This document shows positions 12,300 to 22,499 of a DNA stretch of 64,000 nucleotides, piece after piece. The notes beneath the pieces were generated by a model that worked only from the letters and a program-made list of their open reading frames with translations, was not told the DNA's origin and ran no database searches. The stretch's first letter is position 1. Each line of letters begins with the position of its first letter. The position numbers were made by a program, and so were the translations under genes. The DNA is taken from the NCBI RefSeq assembly GCF_018687715.1, contig NC_056755.1:21917501-21981500 (forward strand), given 5' to 3'. The DNA comes from Carya illinoinensis. Lineage: Eukaryota; Streptophyta; Magnoliopsida; Fagales; Juglandaceae.

Positions 12300-12625
12300 A
12301 GTTAAAACACGCTGCTCTACCCACAAATGCAGATGAAGAACAACCTAAAAACCCAGCTAAAGACCAGCTAAAAACTCAGTTCAAACCAACGTACTGAACC
12401 CACAAATGCAGATGAAAGAACAACATAAAAACCCAGTTAAAAAGACGCTGCTCTATCCACAAATGCAGATGAAGAACAAGCTAAAAATCGAGCTAAAAAC
12501 CCAACTAAAAACTCAGTTACAAACCAACATACTGAACCCACAAATGCAGATGAAAGAACAACATAAAAATCCAGTTAAAAATATTTTCTTACCCACAAAT
12601 GCAGATGAAGAACAAGATAAAATGT
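12300..12625 (+). repeat. ~137-bp subterminal tandem repeat of the MULE
   Basis: The motif CCACAAATGCAGATGAA occurs five times, at about 12321, 12400, 12457, 12538 and 12592. Alternate copies are spaced 135-138 bp apart, giving about 2.2 copies of a unit that contains two sub-repeats. The phrases AACCCAGTTAAAA and AACTCAGTT recur within it. Being near the terminus, it could bind transposase, as subterminal repeats do in other MULEs (inference). Confidence 0.8.
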
Positions 12626-12837
12626 CAGTTCAAGCTGCTTGCCGAGATTGCAGCTTCCACGTATAGGCTATGCGCGAGTTTCCCTCAGTTCAACGCGAGT
12701 TTTGAGCTTCATATGTTGTACTGAAATCAATTTCCCCCCCCCCCCTCCCGTTTACCTTTTTCCGTAACTTTCCCTCTTTTTTTTTTTTCTTCTTCTTTTT
12801 AAATAATTATTATTATTATTTTATTAATATTTTCATC

Positions 12838-12887
12838 GCCACGTCAGCCCCGGGGCCGCGGCTGGGTTATTCCCTGGGGGTACGTAG
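12838..12887 (-). repeat. Right terminal inverted repeat of the MULE
   Basis: Partner of 4494-4543. On the minus strand it reads CTACGTACCCCCAGGG through GCGGCCCCGGGG to ACGTGGC. An extremely CT-rich / poly-T tract lies just inside it (about 12730-12800). Confidence 0.65.
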
Positions 12888-12936
12888 CACTACTGTTTCA
12901 CTAGATGTCTCTTTCACAGTTTCCCTTCATTCTCTT

Positions 12937-12979
12937 GCATTTTCCATCAACTTTTATCCTTTATTACCATTTTATTAGC
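12937..12979 (+). repeat. Right copy of the 43-bp direct repeat flanking the MULE
   Basis: See the left copy at 4441-4483; 33 of 43 bases agree. The copy lies 50 bp outside the right terminus. The following TGTCTCTTGCACTTTCCATC partly repeats the same motif again. Confidence 0.5.
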
Positions 12980-13267
12980 TGTCTCTTGCACTTTCCATCA
13001 TTTATCACTTTTTATTTTCTTAGTTTGATTTTACCTTAAAACCATTTAGTTTCTAGGTTATCACAACTAATAACTATTCAACTGCCCGCTTAAACCACCA
13101 ACATCCTTATCGGGCCAGTCTGTCATAAATTGTATGGCTCAAGTCCTACATTTCTCTAGGTAGGATAAACTTTAATACTAACTGTAATGCCCAAAGGGTA
13201 GCCCAAGTAACATCTGAGCCTAAATAATAAAAAGATTAGTCAATGATACAATTCGAACCATAAAGAG

Positions 13268-13823
13268 TAATGGTCTTTTTAACAATACAACTTTTCTCAA
13301 ATATTCTCATATATTTCCTTCCCAAATATCACTAAAATATAAAAAAAACTTTCAATTTTAATTTCAAATCTTCAACTTTTTCATACAATCATTACTTAAT
13401 CATTACAACTTTCCAAACTCCAAACAAAACACAAAAAATAATACTACTTTTTTAAATTTCAAAAATAAAATAATATTAAAAAGTTATATTCAAACAATTT
13501 TTTGATTTTATAATATTTTTATTCAACATTTTTTTCTCTCATTTTTCAAAACTTAATAAAACATCTTAATTCAAATCATTTCATCACTATTCACATATGA
13601 GTAATGCTATACGCCATACTCTCATCCTATTTTCATCTTACTAAGTAAGATGTGACACATTCATTACTATGGGATGATAAAGAAGCATGTAATAAATGAT
13701 CATTCAATAGTAATAAATATATCATATCTTACTTAATGAGATGAAAATAAGATAATAGTATGGTGTATAAAATTTTTCTTTACAGATATACTGAGATATT
13801 CTAAGTATACAAACGGGGCCTAA
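13268..13823 (-). mobile_element. MITE (hAT-like style), interrupted by another MITE
   Basis: The left end (TTTTTAACAATACAACTTTT) and the right part (ATATTCTAAGTATACAAACGGGGCC) match, in reverse complement, the two ends of the shorter element at 20851-21012. The shared interior reads TGTGAATAGTGATGAAATG / TTGAATTAAGA on the minus strand. It is AT-rich and non-coding. Positions ~13602-13776 are a foreign insertion. Confidence 0.6.
13602..13776. mobile_element. Short MITE with ~50-bp TIRs, nested in the outer MITE
   Basis: The left arm (TATACGCCATACTCTCATCC, TATTTTCATCTTACTAAGTA) is the reverse complement of the right arm with few mismatches, leaving a ~65-bp loop. It splits the outer MITE between TTCACATAT and ATACTGAGATATTC. 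The target duplication is not resolved because both sides are AT repeats. Confidence 0.7.
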
Positions 13824-14895
13824 GAATTTCTTTTTTCCAAACAATGTAAAATCTTATTGACTAGCTCCACCTACCCTTATCAATCAATGTGACACTTCAA
13901 CTTATTTCTTTTTAGGTCTTGGTCTTCTATTTAAGGTGTCATTTTTTATTTCACTGTCATCTTATATAGGGTTGTTCTTCTTAACTATAGTGATCCAAGT
14001 CCAATGACCAATTTTTTAGCATCAAAATTTTTTGACAGAAAATTGATGCCAGAAAGGTTTCATATCATTTATAAGTACCACTTCAATGGAGAAAAAAAGA
14101 ATACACTATAGTAGTTATTGATTTCTTATTACTTGTCTCTTTGATTTTTCCACCACTTTACTAGCATTGGTTTTTCTATATGCATATGTAAAATTACATC
14201 TTTTGAAAATTGATTTTGCATATCAAGAAACACTCACGTTAGATTATGCATATTATTTTATTATTTTTTAGTTTTTACCCAAAATTATTTTTTCTTGATA
14301 TGCTTCAAATAAGCAATTATCAAATTATCTTTTCTTGGCATGCTTTAAATAAGCAATAACAATCCCGTTCGGTCCTCTTTAGTTTCTTTGTTTGCGTTGC
14401 TGTTGAGAGAGAGTAGGAGAGAAAATAAAATAAAATAATGTTTGTTGAGTAAACAGTATTTCTCGAGGGAATATGAAAAAATATTGTTCATAACTATGCA
14501 AAATTTTAAAAATGCATAATCCAATATAGACCAATTTGAGGAAATTGCAAATATGAAGATGAATACGAAGATGCATAAGCCATTGCCAATGCTAAACTCT
14601 TCTATCATTTTATTGTAGCTATTGACTCTACATTTCCCATCACTATGGCCTTTTAACCTCTTAATACTTTCTACCTTAAAATTAACTCTTTTTACTTTGA
14701 CTATTTATATTATTTCCAATAAATTTTAATGTTTATTGAAATATAAAGAGTACAATCCCTCAAGATTATAAGAATATTTTTGAATTTTTTACTTTTTGTT
14801 ACAAACATTATAGACAATTAATGCATGATAGGTAAGGTAATGGTTGTATCAGAAGAACTACAAGAAAAATAGAAGGATGTATGAGGAGATGTATC
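13824..14895. other. Spacer downstream of CGL160; no gene seen
   Basis: AT-rich with no coding-like reading frame. The part next to 14895 should hold the CGL160 3' UTR. Confidence 0.5.
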
Positions 14896-16651
14896 TTAAA
14901 CTTCGGTTTTTTCCCCAACAACAGGAAGTGATTCCTCTACAGCTTGAACGAAAGTTGCAATCTTGTAAGTGAAGAATCCCACCAACATTGGTATCAATTC
15001 CAAGTGCATATACCCATATTCTGGAACGAGGATCCTGCACCCAAAAACTAGATTGTCAGGCACAAAACCAAAGGTAAAAAGTACACAGCAATCAGCTTAC
15101 AAAGTTCCCCATAATTAGTAACGAGGTCATCCATAAGAAGTCATATTACATCAGGTACACGAGCCAACAGCAAATTAAATACTGCTATCACTCCAAATCC
15201 ACAAGTATTCCATCTCAAGAGCTATGATTCAGGGAAATAGAAATTCTTGATGGCAATACACCAGATCCGAAGGCCTTTATGGGTGTGCAGTGTAATAAAA
15301 ATGGAGAATGTGAAACAAGATGAGAAAAGGAGAAGTAAGTTCGGAAAGAGTACAAGAATGACAAGTTGGGATTTACAGACAGTGTCCATCTGCTTCATAA
15401 TAACAGCTGAACCATAGAGATGCTACTGACGGTACTTACCCATTCCACCGGTTATAGATCATGACCAATACAACAGGAACCAAAAGCCTTGGCTGCGCAA
15501 TTGCTCCCCTGCAATAAGATATAAAGAACACTAGTTCAAAGAAAAAAAAAAAAATCTACTTTCATCTGTTCAACATGGGAACCTTTAGATCTTTGCAAAA
15601 TTGGTCTCCAGTGCTTATGACCAACCATCCATGGATGTCAACTACACCTCTAACATGGGTGCTACTGGAGTAAAGCCCACTCTCATAGCATAGCATCATA
15701 GTTTTACTCATACAAATGCAAAATGGCACAACCCCGATTTTAATATTTTTCTCTGTGGTACCATTCAACCCCAAAACCATGATTCTCACTTTCTATTTGC
15801 CAGTTGACAAGCACGATTTGATTCGAAGCAAGCAATTTCATAATGCTTCAGGATTTGAAATAGAATATATACTGACATGCATAGATCTATGAATATAAGA
15901 GCACTATTTTTAAAATATATGGGAGTTCCAATTGACCATCAGTACACAGAATACCTACTGGTAAAAACATGGCCTGCATCATTCAAATTCATATAAACAT
16001 TTTTTAAATTTTATTCATTTGGCCATGTGCAGGAAAAGTGTATGCCTTTTGGAATATTGTCAATCTTATACACAAAAAGCTGAAATCCGGCAGAAGCCAC
16101 AATATATAGAATCAAGCATAAATCACGCCCATGCAAAACTTAATCAAATTAAAAAATCTGAGTGGCACTATGCTTTCAATCCAAATACCAAAGGTAGAGG
16201 AAAGAACTCAATTATGGGAGGAAGTACGTTTATAAAAGCAAGGCAAATAATCAAATAAGCCACACTAATATATATGACTAATTCGCTTGTTAAAAAAATT
16301 ATGAAGTAATAAGATCTGGCTAAAACCTCCCATGGTCGTCTCTCAATCACATTGAAGGACATCATCCCGACTCATACTTAACACTACAATTCTATTCTTC
16401 TGGAATGTTACTTCTAGATCAAATATACTTGATAAGACCCAATATAAATAAAATTATGGTACAAAGAGCTCATAAAATAAGACCCATAATAGGTAAAGAT
16501 CCACACAAGACACCTAAAACCAATTCATTTTTTTATAATATAATTTTATTAATGATCAAGAATAAAGAGGAAGGCATTGCTGAGGAGGGCTATACAAACA
16601 AATGCACATAGTGAGAGACAGAAAATAGAAAGAAAACCCGAAAAATAAAGC

Positions 16652-16692
<41 letters not shown>

Positions 16693-19531
16693 TGGCTCTC
16701 ATCCAATAGTAGAGTGAATTGGAAATCAATGTTCCTTTTGGTTTCTTTAAAACTTCAGCCATTTCTTTCCCTCCATATGCACCACATCAAGCAAATCAGA
16801 ATTATATTCGAAATTGTCTCACTGTGCTAGCGCTCAAACTGACCCTTCTAGCATGCTAAAAACTCTACCACGTTTCTAGGCATCACCCAACTCAGTCCCC
16901 AAAAAGATTGAAAATAGCTTGTGGTGGAGTAAGTTGAATCAAAGAATGCACATTGAAAACTAAGGAACTCAAACTATCAATTAAATTTTAGCATAAAGAT
17001 CAAGTGGATTTACAATACCAATTATAGGAATGTGATGATAACAAGACAATTATAAAGAAAAAAAAGTTAACGTCTGGATTGTCAAGAAGCGATTTGTACA
17101 TACTTGATAACCCCCTTTGCTCCATCTGCCATTGAGTCCACACTGCTCCCCAGCATACGGATATAGACCAAAGAACCAATAAACCCAGCTCCAAAGCTGA
17201 ATACATGAAATTAATGAACTTCAAATGTTAAGAGAGTAATATTTAGGATACTCCAAAAGTAAGGAACATATTTATATGGTTTTTAGTGCACTCGCAGATA
17301 AGTAACTTGTAAGTGCCTAACGTAAACTGCGATATACCATCTCAAATTATTTAATACAATGAAAATGGCTTTGTAAACTGTAGTTTAGAGTTGTAAATAG
17401 TCAGAGCTACAGTTAACTTTAATGGGTATGCAAATTAAAAACTAATAAAACAAGATATTTAAATTTAAAAGAAAAAAGTACCTAATTTGCATACCTAGCT
17501 GCAATTTCAGGGGAATACGAAACATAAGCGGAGACTAAACCAACACCACCTATACCCAGAGTGAGAACTTGTAACCTGTTCTTTAACTGCAGAAGCAAAC
17601 CCAGACGAGTATCAGGAAGAAAATCATGAATCTTTAAAGAAAACAAACACAAATACGCATATGTTGACAAAGGCAAAATGGTGTGACAGACCAACATTCT
17701 GCAATTCTGTACCTTAAAATACAGCTCTCTTGACTGAGCCGCCAAAACTTCCGGGTCTCCGCGAGGCCGTCTTAATTCCCGAAACATCACTTCCTACAGG
17801 ATGATATTAAATCAGATCTTCAAATATAAGAAGCATCCTCCCAGAAATACTTGGTCAAATAAATTCATTAAAAAAAATACTTTCTAGACCAACTACTAAA
17901 CTCTATTTTTCCACCAAAAGCTAAAGTACTCTTCAAATAAGAAGAATTAGCTTAAAATCAGAGATTTTGATGAAACGATAAGAATGGTAGTTCTTCGAAT
18001 ATAAAACCATTATGTGAAAGTTGACTTACACTGCCTCCAGTTGCAGCCTTGGTGGCCCTATCCCATTTCTCTTGTTCACGCCGGGTTGGTGCCGGTTTCC
18101 ATTTGGTTGACTTGCTGCCATCACTCTGTGAAAAGTAATTATAAATAAAACACTAACCTTTATAAATAACTCAAAAAATTTTCTAGACATTTATCATACT
18201 TGAGCTGTAGCATCAACTCTCTCTTCAAACCTAGGCCTTGAGGGAGCTGTGAGTTCTTTGCTCAAATCAACTTCCAAACTGTATATGCCCATAATTCAAA
18301 CACATCTCAATTAATAAGTACAATTTAATAATAAAAAACAAGGGCCTGGATTAATTCCATTAGTGATAAGTAGATAACAAACCTCTCAAGGCTCATGACT
18401 CTATTTAAGCTTAGAAACCCTGATGGCTTTTCCTGTTTATGCAAGAGAATTCTTTCATTAATGCAAAATCCATTTGAAATCATTCACAGAAACTCCTGTT
18501 TGGTTGCTAAGACAACAGATGAAAAGAATCTTAACTAAGATAGCCTGGTTATTAAATCCAAAGATAATTTTTAACTAAGGCCATCAATTGTACAAAACTA
18601 GTCAACAAAATTGTACAAAACTAGGTAAAATCAACCTCATTCTGCAGGGTACGGAGCCAATGAATAACAAGATATTTGAATTTTCCCTTTCTTTTCCTCT
18701 AGTTTCTCATCAACCAAACTAAAATTTTTTTTCAAAGTAACAACATATTTCAACATTGAGTACCAAACTAAGAAGAACTCATAGTTTTGAAATCAAATAA
18801 AGCCTCCATGTAAAGAAATTAATTTTTTTGATTGGCGCTGGGTGTCTAAGAACAAAGCTCCGACTAATCCTAGAGTGCACATGCCCTCAGCGAGAAGTTT
18901 CTGCAGGTGCACATTATTTAATTCAAGGGAAAGTTTCCCAGTCTAATGGCACTAGAAATTGTTTACACCTAAGAGTATTCGAAGCTTAGACTTCATGTAC
19001 ATAAATTAATTACCCAAGGAACAAAACTAATTAATTTTGGTGAAACATATGAATTCATTCGTCTTCAATCAGCCAAATACTATAATACTCCAGACTCAAA
19101 TTCAACAAGGAAATCAAAAAATTAAATGAATAAACATACCAAAAACATTTGAGGAAACCCAGATGCCCAATAACCAAGAGCGAAGGAAAATACGAGAAAA
19201 AAATAACAAAAACAAAAACCTTGATTGGAGTGTCTTCAATGGACGCGTCAGGGTTCTGAATCAATTTTTGAAACCGACCCATGAAGTCTTTGTTCCACAT
19301 AAAATCATCAGAGCTCAAGGGGTCCTTTTCACCTCCCCAATATTTTCTAAGCTTTGAAGTGGTCGGTGGGCCACCGTAGTCGCCCGGAGCCACCCCAGTG
19401 GACCATTTGAGGGGCTTCTTCTTGGGCAGGAGGATCTTGGTCTGTCTTTGGTCAGGCACAGCTGGGGTTGGAGGGTCCTGAGAGATGGGTGTGGTTGTGG
19501 AGGTCACTGAGATATAGTTCAGAAGTGCCAT
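14896..19531 (-). CDS. CGL160: CGL160-like chloroplast ATP-synthase assembly factor
   Basis: Nine exons with GT-AG introns: 19531-19220, 18432-18383, 18278-18200, 18125-18030, 17793-17713, 17586-17495, 17196-17104, 15508-15440, 15034-14896. The sum is 1011 nt, 336 residues plus stop, unbroken. The N-terminal part has KKPLKWSTGVAPGDYGGPPT and KLRKYWGGEKD, hallmarks of the plant protein CONSERVED ONLY IN THE GREEN LINEAGE 160. The middle has RREQEKWDRATKAATGGS and MFRELRRPRGDPEV. The C-terminal third carries four hydrophobic segments (VLTLGIGGVGLVSAYVSY, GAGFIGSLVYIRMLG, LLVPVVLVMI, LIPMLVGFFTYKIATF) of the Atp1/UncI type. In Arabidopsis the protein sits in the thylakoid membrane and helps assemble the c-ring of CF1-CFo. 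The start at 19531 (MALLNYISV) is preferred; an in-frame ATG at 19576 would add 15 residues. The N-terminus is Ser/Thr/Pro-rich, as expected for a transit peptide. Confidence 0.93.
16653..16690 (+). repeat. (AG)19 microsatellite in CGL160 intron
   Basis: A perfect AG dinucleotide run inside the 1.6-kb seventh intron of the CGL160-like gene. The rest of this long intron shows no recognisable element. Confidence 0.95.
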
Positions 19532-19658
19532 TGGTTGCAGGTGATAATGATAAGGAGCTTGCAATTTAGGTGCCAATGGTGGTAGTTTGAGAGAAGTCAG
19601 GTGGAAAAAATATCAGGGTGTTATCTGCAGGCAGGGCAGCTATTCCATCAAACAAGTT

Positions 19659-20318
19659 TAGGGGTGTAAAACAAAATCGAGAAATCAGTAAATCGGACCG
19701 GACTGGGCATCAAGTTCGGTTCGGTATCGACTTTAATTTTTTTTTTTTTAAAATAGGTTAAAATCGATTTAATTTTAATTTTTTTTAAAATCAGACCAGA
19801 TCGGATCGATATATATATATTTTAATTTTTTATATTGTATATAATATTTTTTTATAATATATAATTATATATAAAATAGTTTTATATTATATAATAAATT
19901 ACTAATTAATATAATATTAAATTTTAAAATCTTATATTATTTTGTTTATTGTATTAATAGTTATACTAATATTATATCACTATATATTATAATATACTAT
20001 AATATATCGTATATAATATATCATTATATAATATATTATAATATATCATTATAGTCTATAATATAATTATAATATATATTATAATATATTATCACTATAA
20101 TATTATACACTATAATATACTATATTATATATATATTATATAGTACATTAAAACCAGTAAAATTGAAAAGAACCGGATCGGAAACGGGTAAAATCGAAAT
20201 ACCGATTTAGAAGAGTAACCGGTACGTAATCGGTTTTAAAAAATATAAAATTAATACATACCGGTTTGGTCCTAAATTTTATCTAAAATAGGATCGAACC
20301 TGACCGATTATACCCATA
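19659..20318. mobile_element. 660-bp non-autonomous hAT-like element in the CGL160 promoter
   Basis: The ends are TAGGGGTGTAAAA and, inverted, TATGGGTATAATC. Flanks AACAAGTT (19651-19658) and GGCAAGTT (20319-20326) agree at 6 of 8 bases, as expected of an old 8-bp hAT duplication. Both arms are rich in CGGTT / ACCGG motifs (GGACCGGACTGGGC, GAACCGGATCGGAAACGGG, ACCGGTTTGGTCC). The core is almost pure TATA-type palindromes (19810-20140). It begins 127 bp upstream of the CGL160 start codon. Confidence 0.65.
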
Positions 20319-20590
20319 GGCAAGTTAAGCAATTGCCTAAGTCGCAATGGAAGAATGTCTAAAAATAATAATAATTAAAAAATTTATTTAATTACATCAT
20401 TGTTAATTTTAAAAGTATTTCACATAATAATTATTTCAATTATTTTCATTTTAAGAATAAATTTCTCTTTTATCATTAGAAATTTAATATATAATATAAA
20501 AATTATAAATAACAAAATCTAATTTTTGAATGTTTCTAAATTTTTTGTATAAATTTTCTGAAGAGGTAATGGCTCACTTTTTTCGGGTAT
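20319..20590. other. AT-rich spacer; no gene seen
   Basis: No coding signal and no element boundary recognised, apart from the short-element start at about 20591. Confidence 0.4.
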
Positions 20591-20797
20591 GGTTTGGTGA
20601 TAAAAAATTTTCATCTCAAATTTAAAATTTTCATCTCATCATTATAACTTTTCCAAATCTCCATACAAAATATAATAAATAATTCAACTTTTTTTAAATT
20701 TTTTCAAATCTCAAAACAATAATAATATTAAAATATAATATTTTAATATTTCATTTTAAATTCAAAATTTTTATCTCACTTACCAAGCAGAACTAAA
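20591..20797. mobile_element. ~207-bp MITE
   Basis: The left end GGTTTGGTGATAAAAAATTT matches the inverted right end (TTGGTAAGTGAGATAAAAATTT). The interior (CATTATAACTTTTCCAAAT) resembles the interior of the outer MITE at 13268-13823, so the two may belong to one family. Confidence 0.5.
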
Positions 20798-20850
20798 TGT
20801 ATAGGTTCTTCATAAAATGTTATTGACAATAATAATTATAATTACTTTTA

Positions 20851-21012
20851 GGGCTTGTTTGGATATCAAGAATATTTTAAAATATATGTGAATAGTAATA
20901 AAATAGTTTGAATTAAGAAGTTTTATTGAATTTTGTGAAATGAGAAAGAAAAATTAAATTTGAAAATAGTTGAGAATATCTAAGACGAGTTGTATTCTTA
21001 ACAGGTCCTAAG
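20851..21012 (+). mobile_element. ~160-bp MITE, same family as 13268-13823
   Basis: It starts GGGCTTGTTTGGATATCAAG and ends CTTAACAGGTCCTAAG. The interior ATGTGAATAGTAATAAAATA and TTGAATTAAGAAGTTTTATT is shared with the minus strand of the 13.3-13.8 kb element. It lacks the long middle section of that element. Confidence 0.6.
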
Positions 21013-21270
21013 AGACTAGATTTGATAAAATCCTTTCTAAATTAAAAATTTTCTAATAAAGTTAGTTATCAATTGAAAATATGGTATAAAATCTTAATCA
21101 ATAATTTCACTTTACAAAACTATAGATGTTATTTTTAAATAAAAATGTAATATAAAAATAAAAATAAATTTATTTAATTTTGTTTTTTTATTTTTCAAAG
21201 AGAAAGCATCATTCAAAATTTTATCCTTAGCTCCGAAATGTTATGCTTTTTGTGCTTCATGTCTTTCTAC

Positions 21271-21941
21271 TAGGGGTGGCAATATGTCACAAGACCCGTT
21301 AACCCAACACGAACACGACACAATAATAGCGGGTTAGGGTTTAGCCTTAATGGGTTCGGGTCAAAACGGGTTAACCCGTTAAGACACGATTGCTTAACGG
21401 GTTGATAACGGGTTAACCCTTTTTGACCTGTTATAACCCGTTATGACACGTTAAGAAAGTTAAAATTACAATTATACCCTTATATCTAAAAATAAAATTG
21501 TTAGAATTTCAATTTCGATATTTTTATTATTTGGATTGTAGTTTTGGACTTATAATTAGTTTTATAATTTTTATAGATATTGTAATTTTAATATTTATAT
21601 AAAATTATGCTAAATTTAATCAGGTTAAAAAGGTTAATTTCGGGCCTATTCAACCCATTTACATAAATAGTTTAAAATGAGTTGTATTGTGTCATATTAA
21701 CCTATTTCGTAATATTTTCTTAATTTATTTGTTTACTTATAAAAAAAACATATTTCGTAATATTTATTAATGGGTCAAAACGGGTTGACACGACACGACC
21801 CGTTATGTTAATGAGTCATGTTAGGGTTTGAGATTTTGACACGATGAGTTTAACGGGTCGGGTTAGGGTTGACCTATATGACCCGTTAACACGATTTGAC
21901 ACGACACGAACACGACCTGTTAACACGATTTGACATCCCTA
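21271..21941. mobile_element. 671-bp non-autonomous hAT-like element with ACGGGTTAACCCGTT motifs
   Basis: The ends are TAGGGGTGGCAA and, inverted, TAGGGATGTCAAA. The 8-bp flanks CTTTCTAC (21263-21270) and CTTTCAAC (21942-21949) match at 7 of 8. The arms are packed with self-complementary motifs (GGGTTAACCCGTT, GACACGACACGAACACGA) that repeat in both orientations. Non-coding. Confidence 0.75.
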
Positions 21942-21949
21942 CTTTCAAC

Positions 21950-22499
21950 ATCTGTCCGCGTCTGTGTTTGGTCAGTTAGAGAAATTTTACTCCTTGGATA
22001 CCGAAAATGTTTAAAAATATTTTTAGAAATTATATTTACCATTTTAGGATGTACCATCTTATACGTTTTTTTTTCAAAAAATATATAATATATGATTTAT
22101 ATAAAAATTTATTTATTTTATACACCTTTAAAACCGCAAGAATCTTGGATTTGTTTAGGATTAAGTTTTAGAAAAGAAAAGAAAAAAATTTAGTTTTTTA
22201 AAAATAAGTATTGTATTGGAATTTATAAAAATAGATATTTGAAAAAATGTTTAAATATAATTTTTTAAAATTATATTTTTTTTGGAATTTATGAAAGTTA
22301 TATTAATTTTTGTGTTTTATTTTAAAGTTTGTAAAATTTATGTTGATTTTTATATTTAAACAATGATTAAATAATGATTAGATGAAAATTTAATTTAATT
22401 TTTTTTTTTTGTATTTTAGTAATATCTAGACCTAAAGGCTAAAATCATGACAAAACAAGAAAAATATTAAAAGATTTTAAAAATTCTTTAACTGCTTAA
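21950..22499. other. AT-rich spacer; no gene seen
   Basis: Very AT-rich with long A/T runs. No reading frame or element was recognised. Confidence 0.4.

Larger units (their letters stand above)
4494..12887. mobile_element. 8.4-kb FAR1-type MULE with two convergent genes
   Basis: The segment is bounded by ~50-bp terminal inverted repeats (4494-4543 and 12838-12887). It contains a GRF-finger gene on the plus strand (about 4590-6588) and a FAR1/MULE transposase on the minus strand (11034-7759), meeting tail to tail. Direct tandem repeats lie near both ends and between the genes. The arrangement is like MuDR (convergent transposase and accessory gene). No convincing 9-bp target duplication was found, so the exact outer ends are uncertain by some bases. 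Confidence 0.7.

Noticed and set aside
12406..12666. 86-codon frame with repeated KEQHKNPVKK
   Set aside because: It is a translation of the 137-bp subterminal tandem repeat, not a gene.
14345..14608. Minus-strand frames of 65-87 codons
   Set aside because: AT-rich, no family, no exon signals; probably chance.
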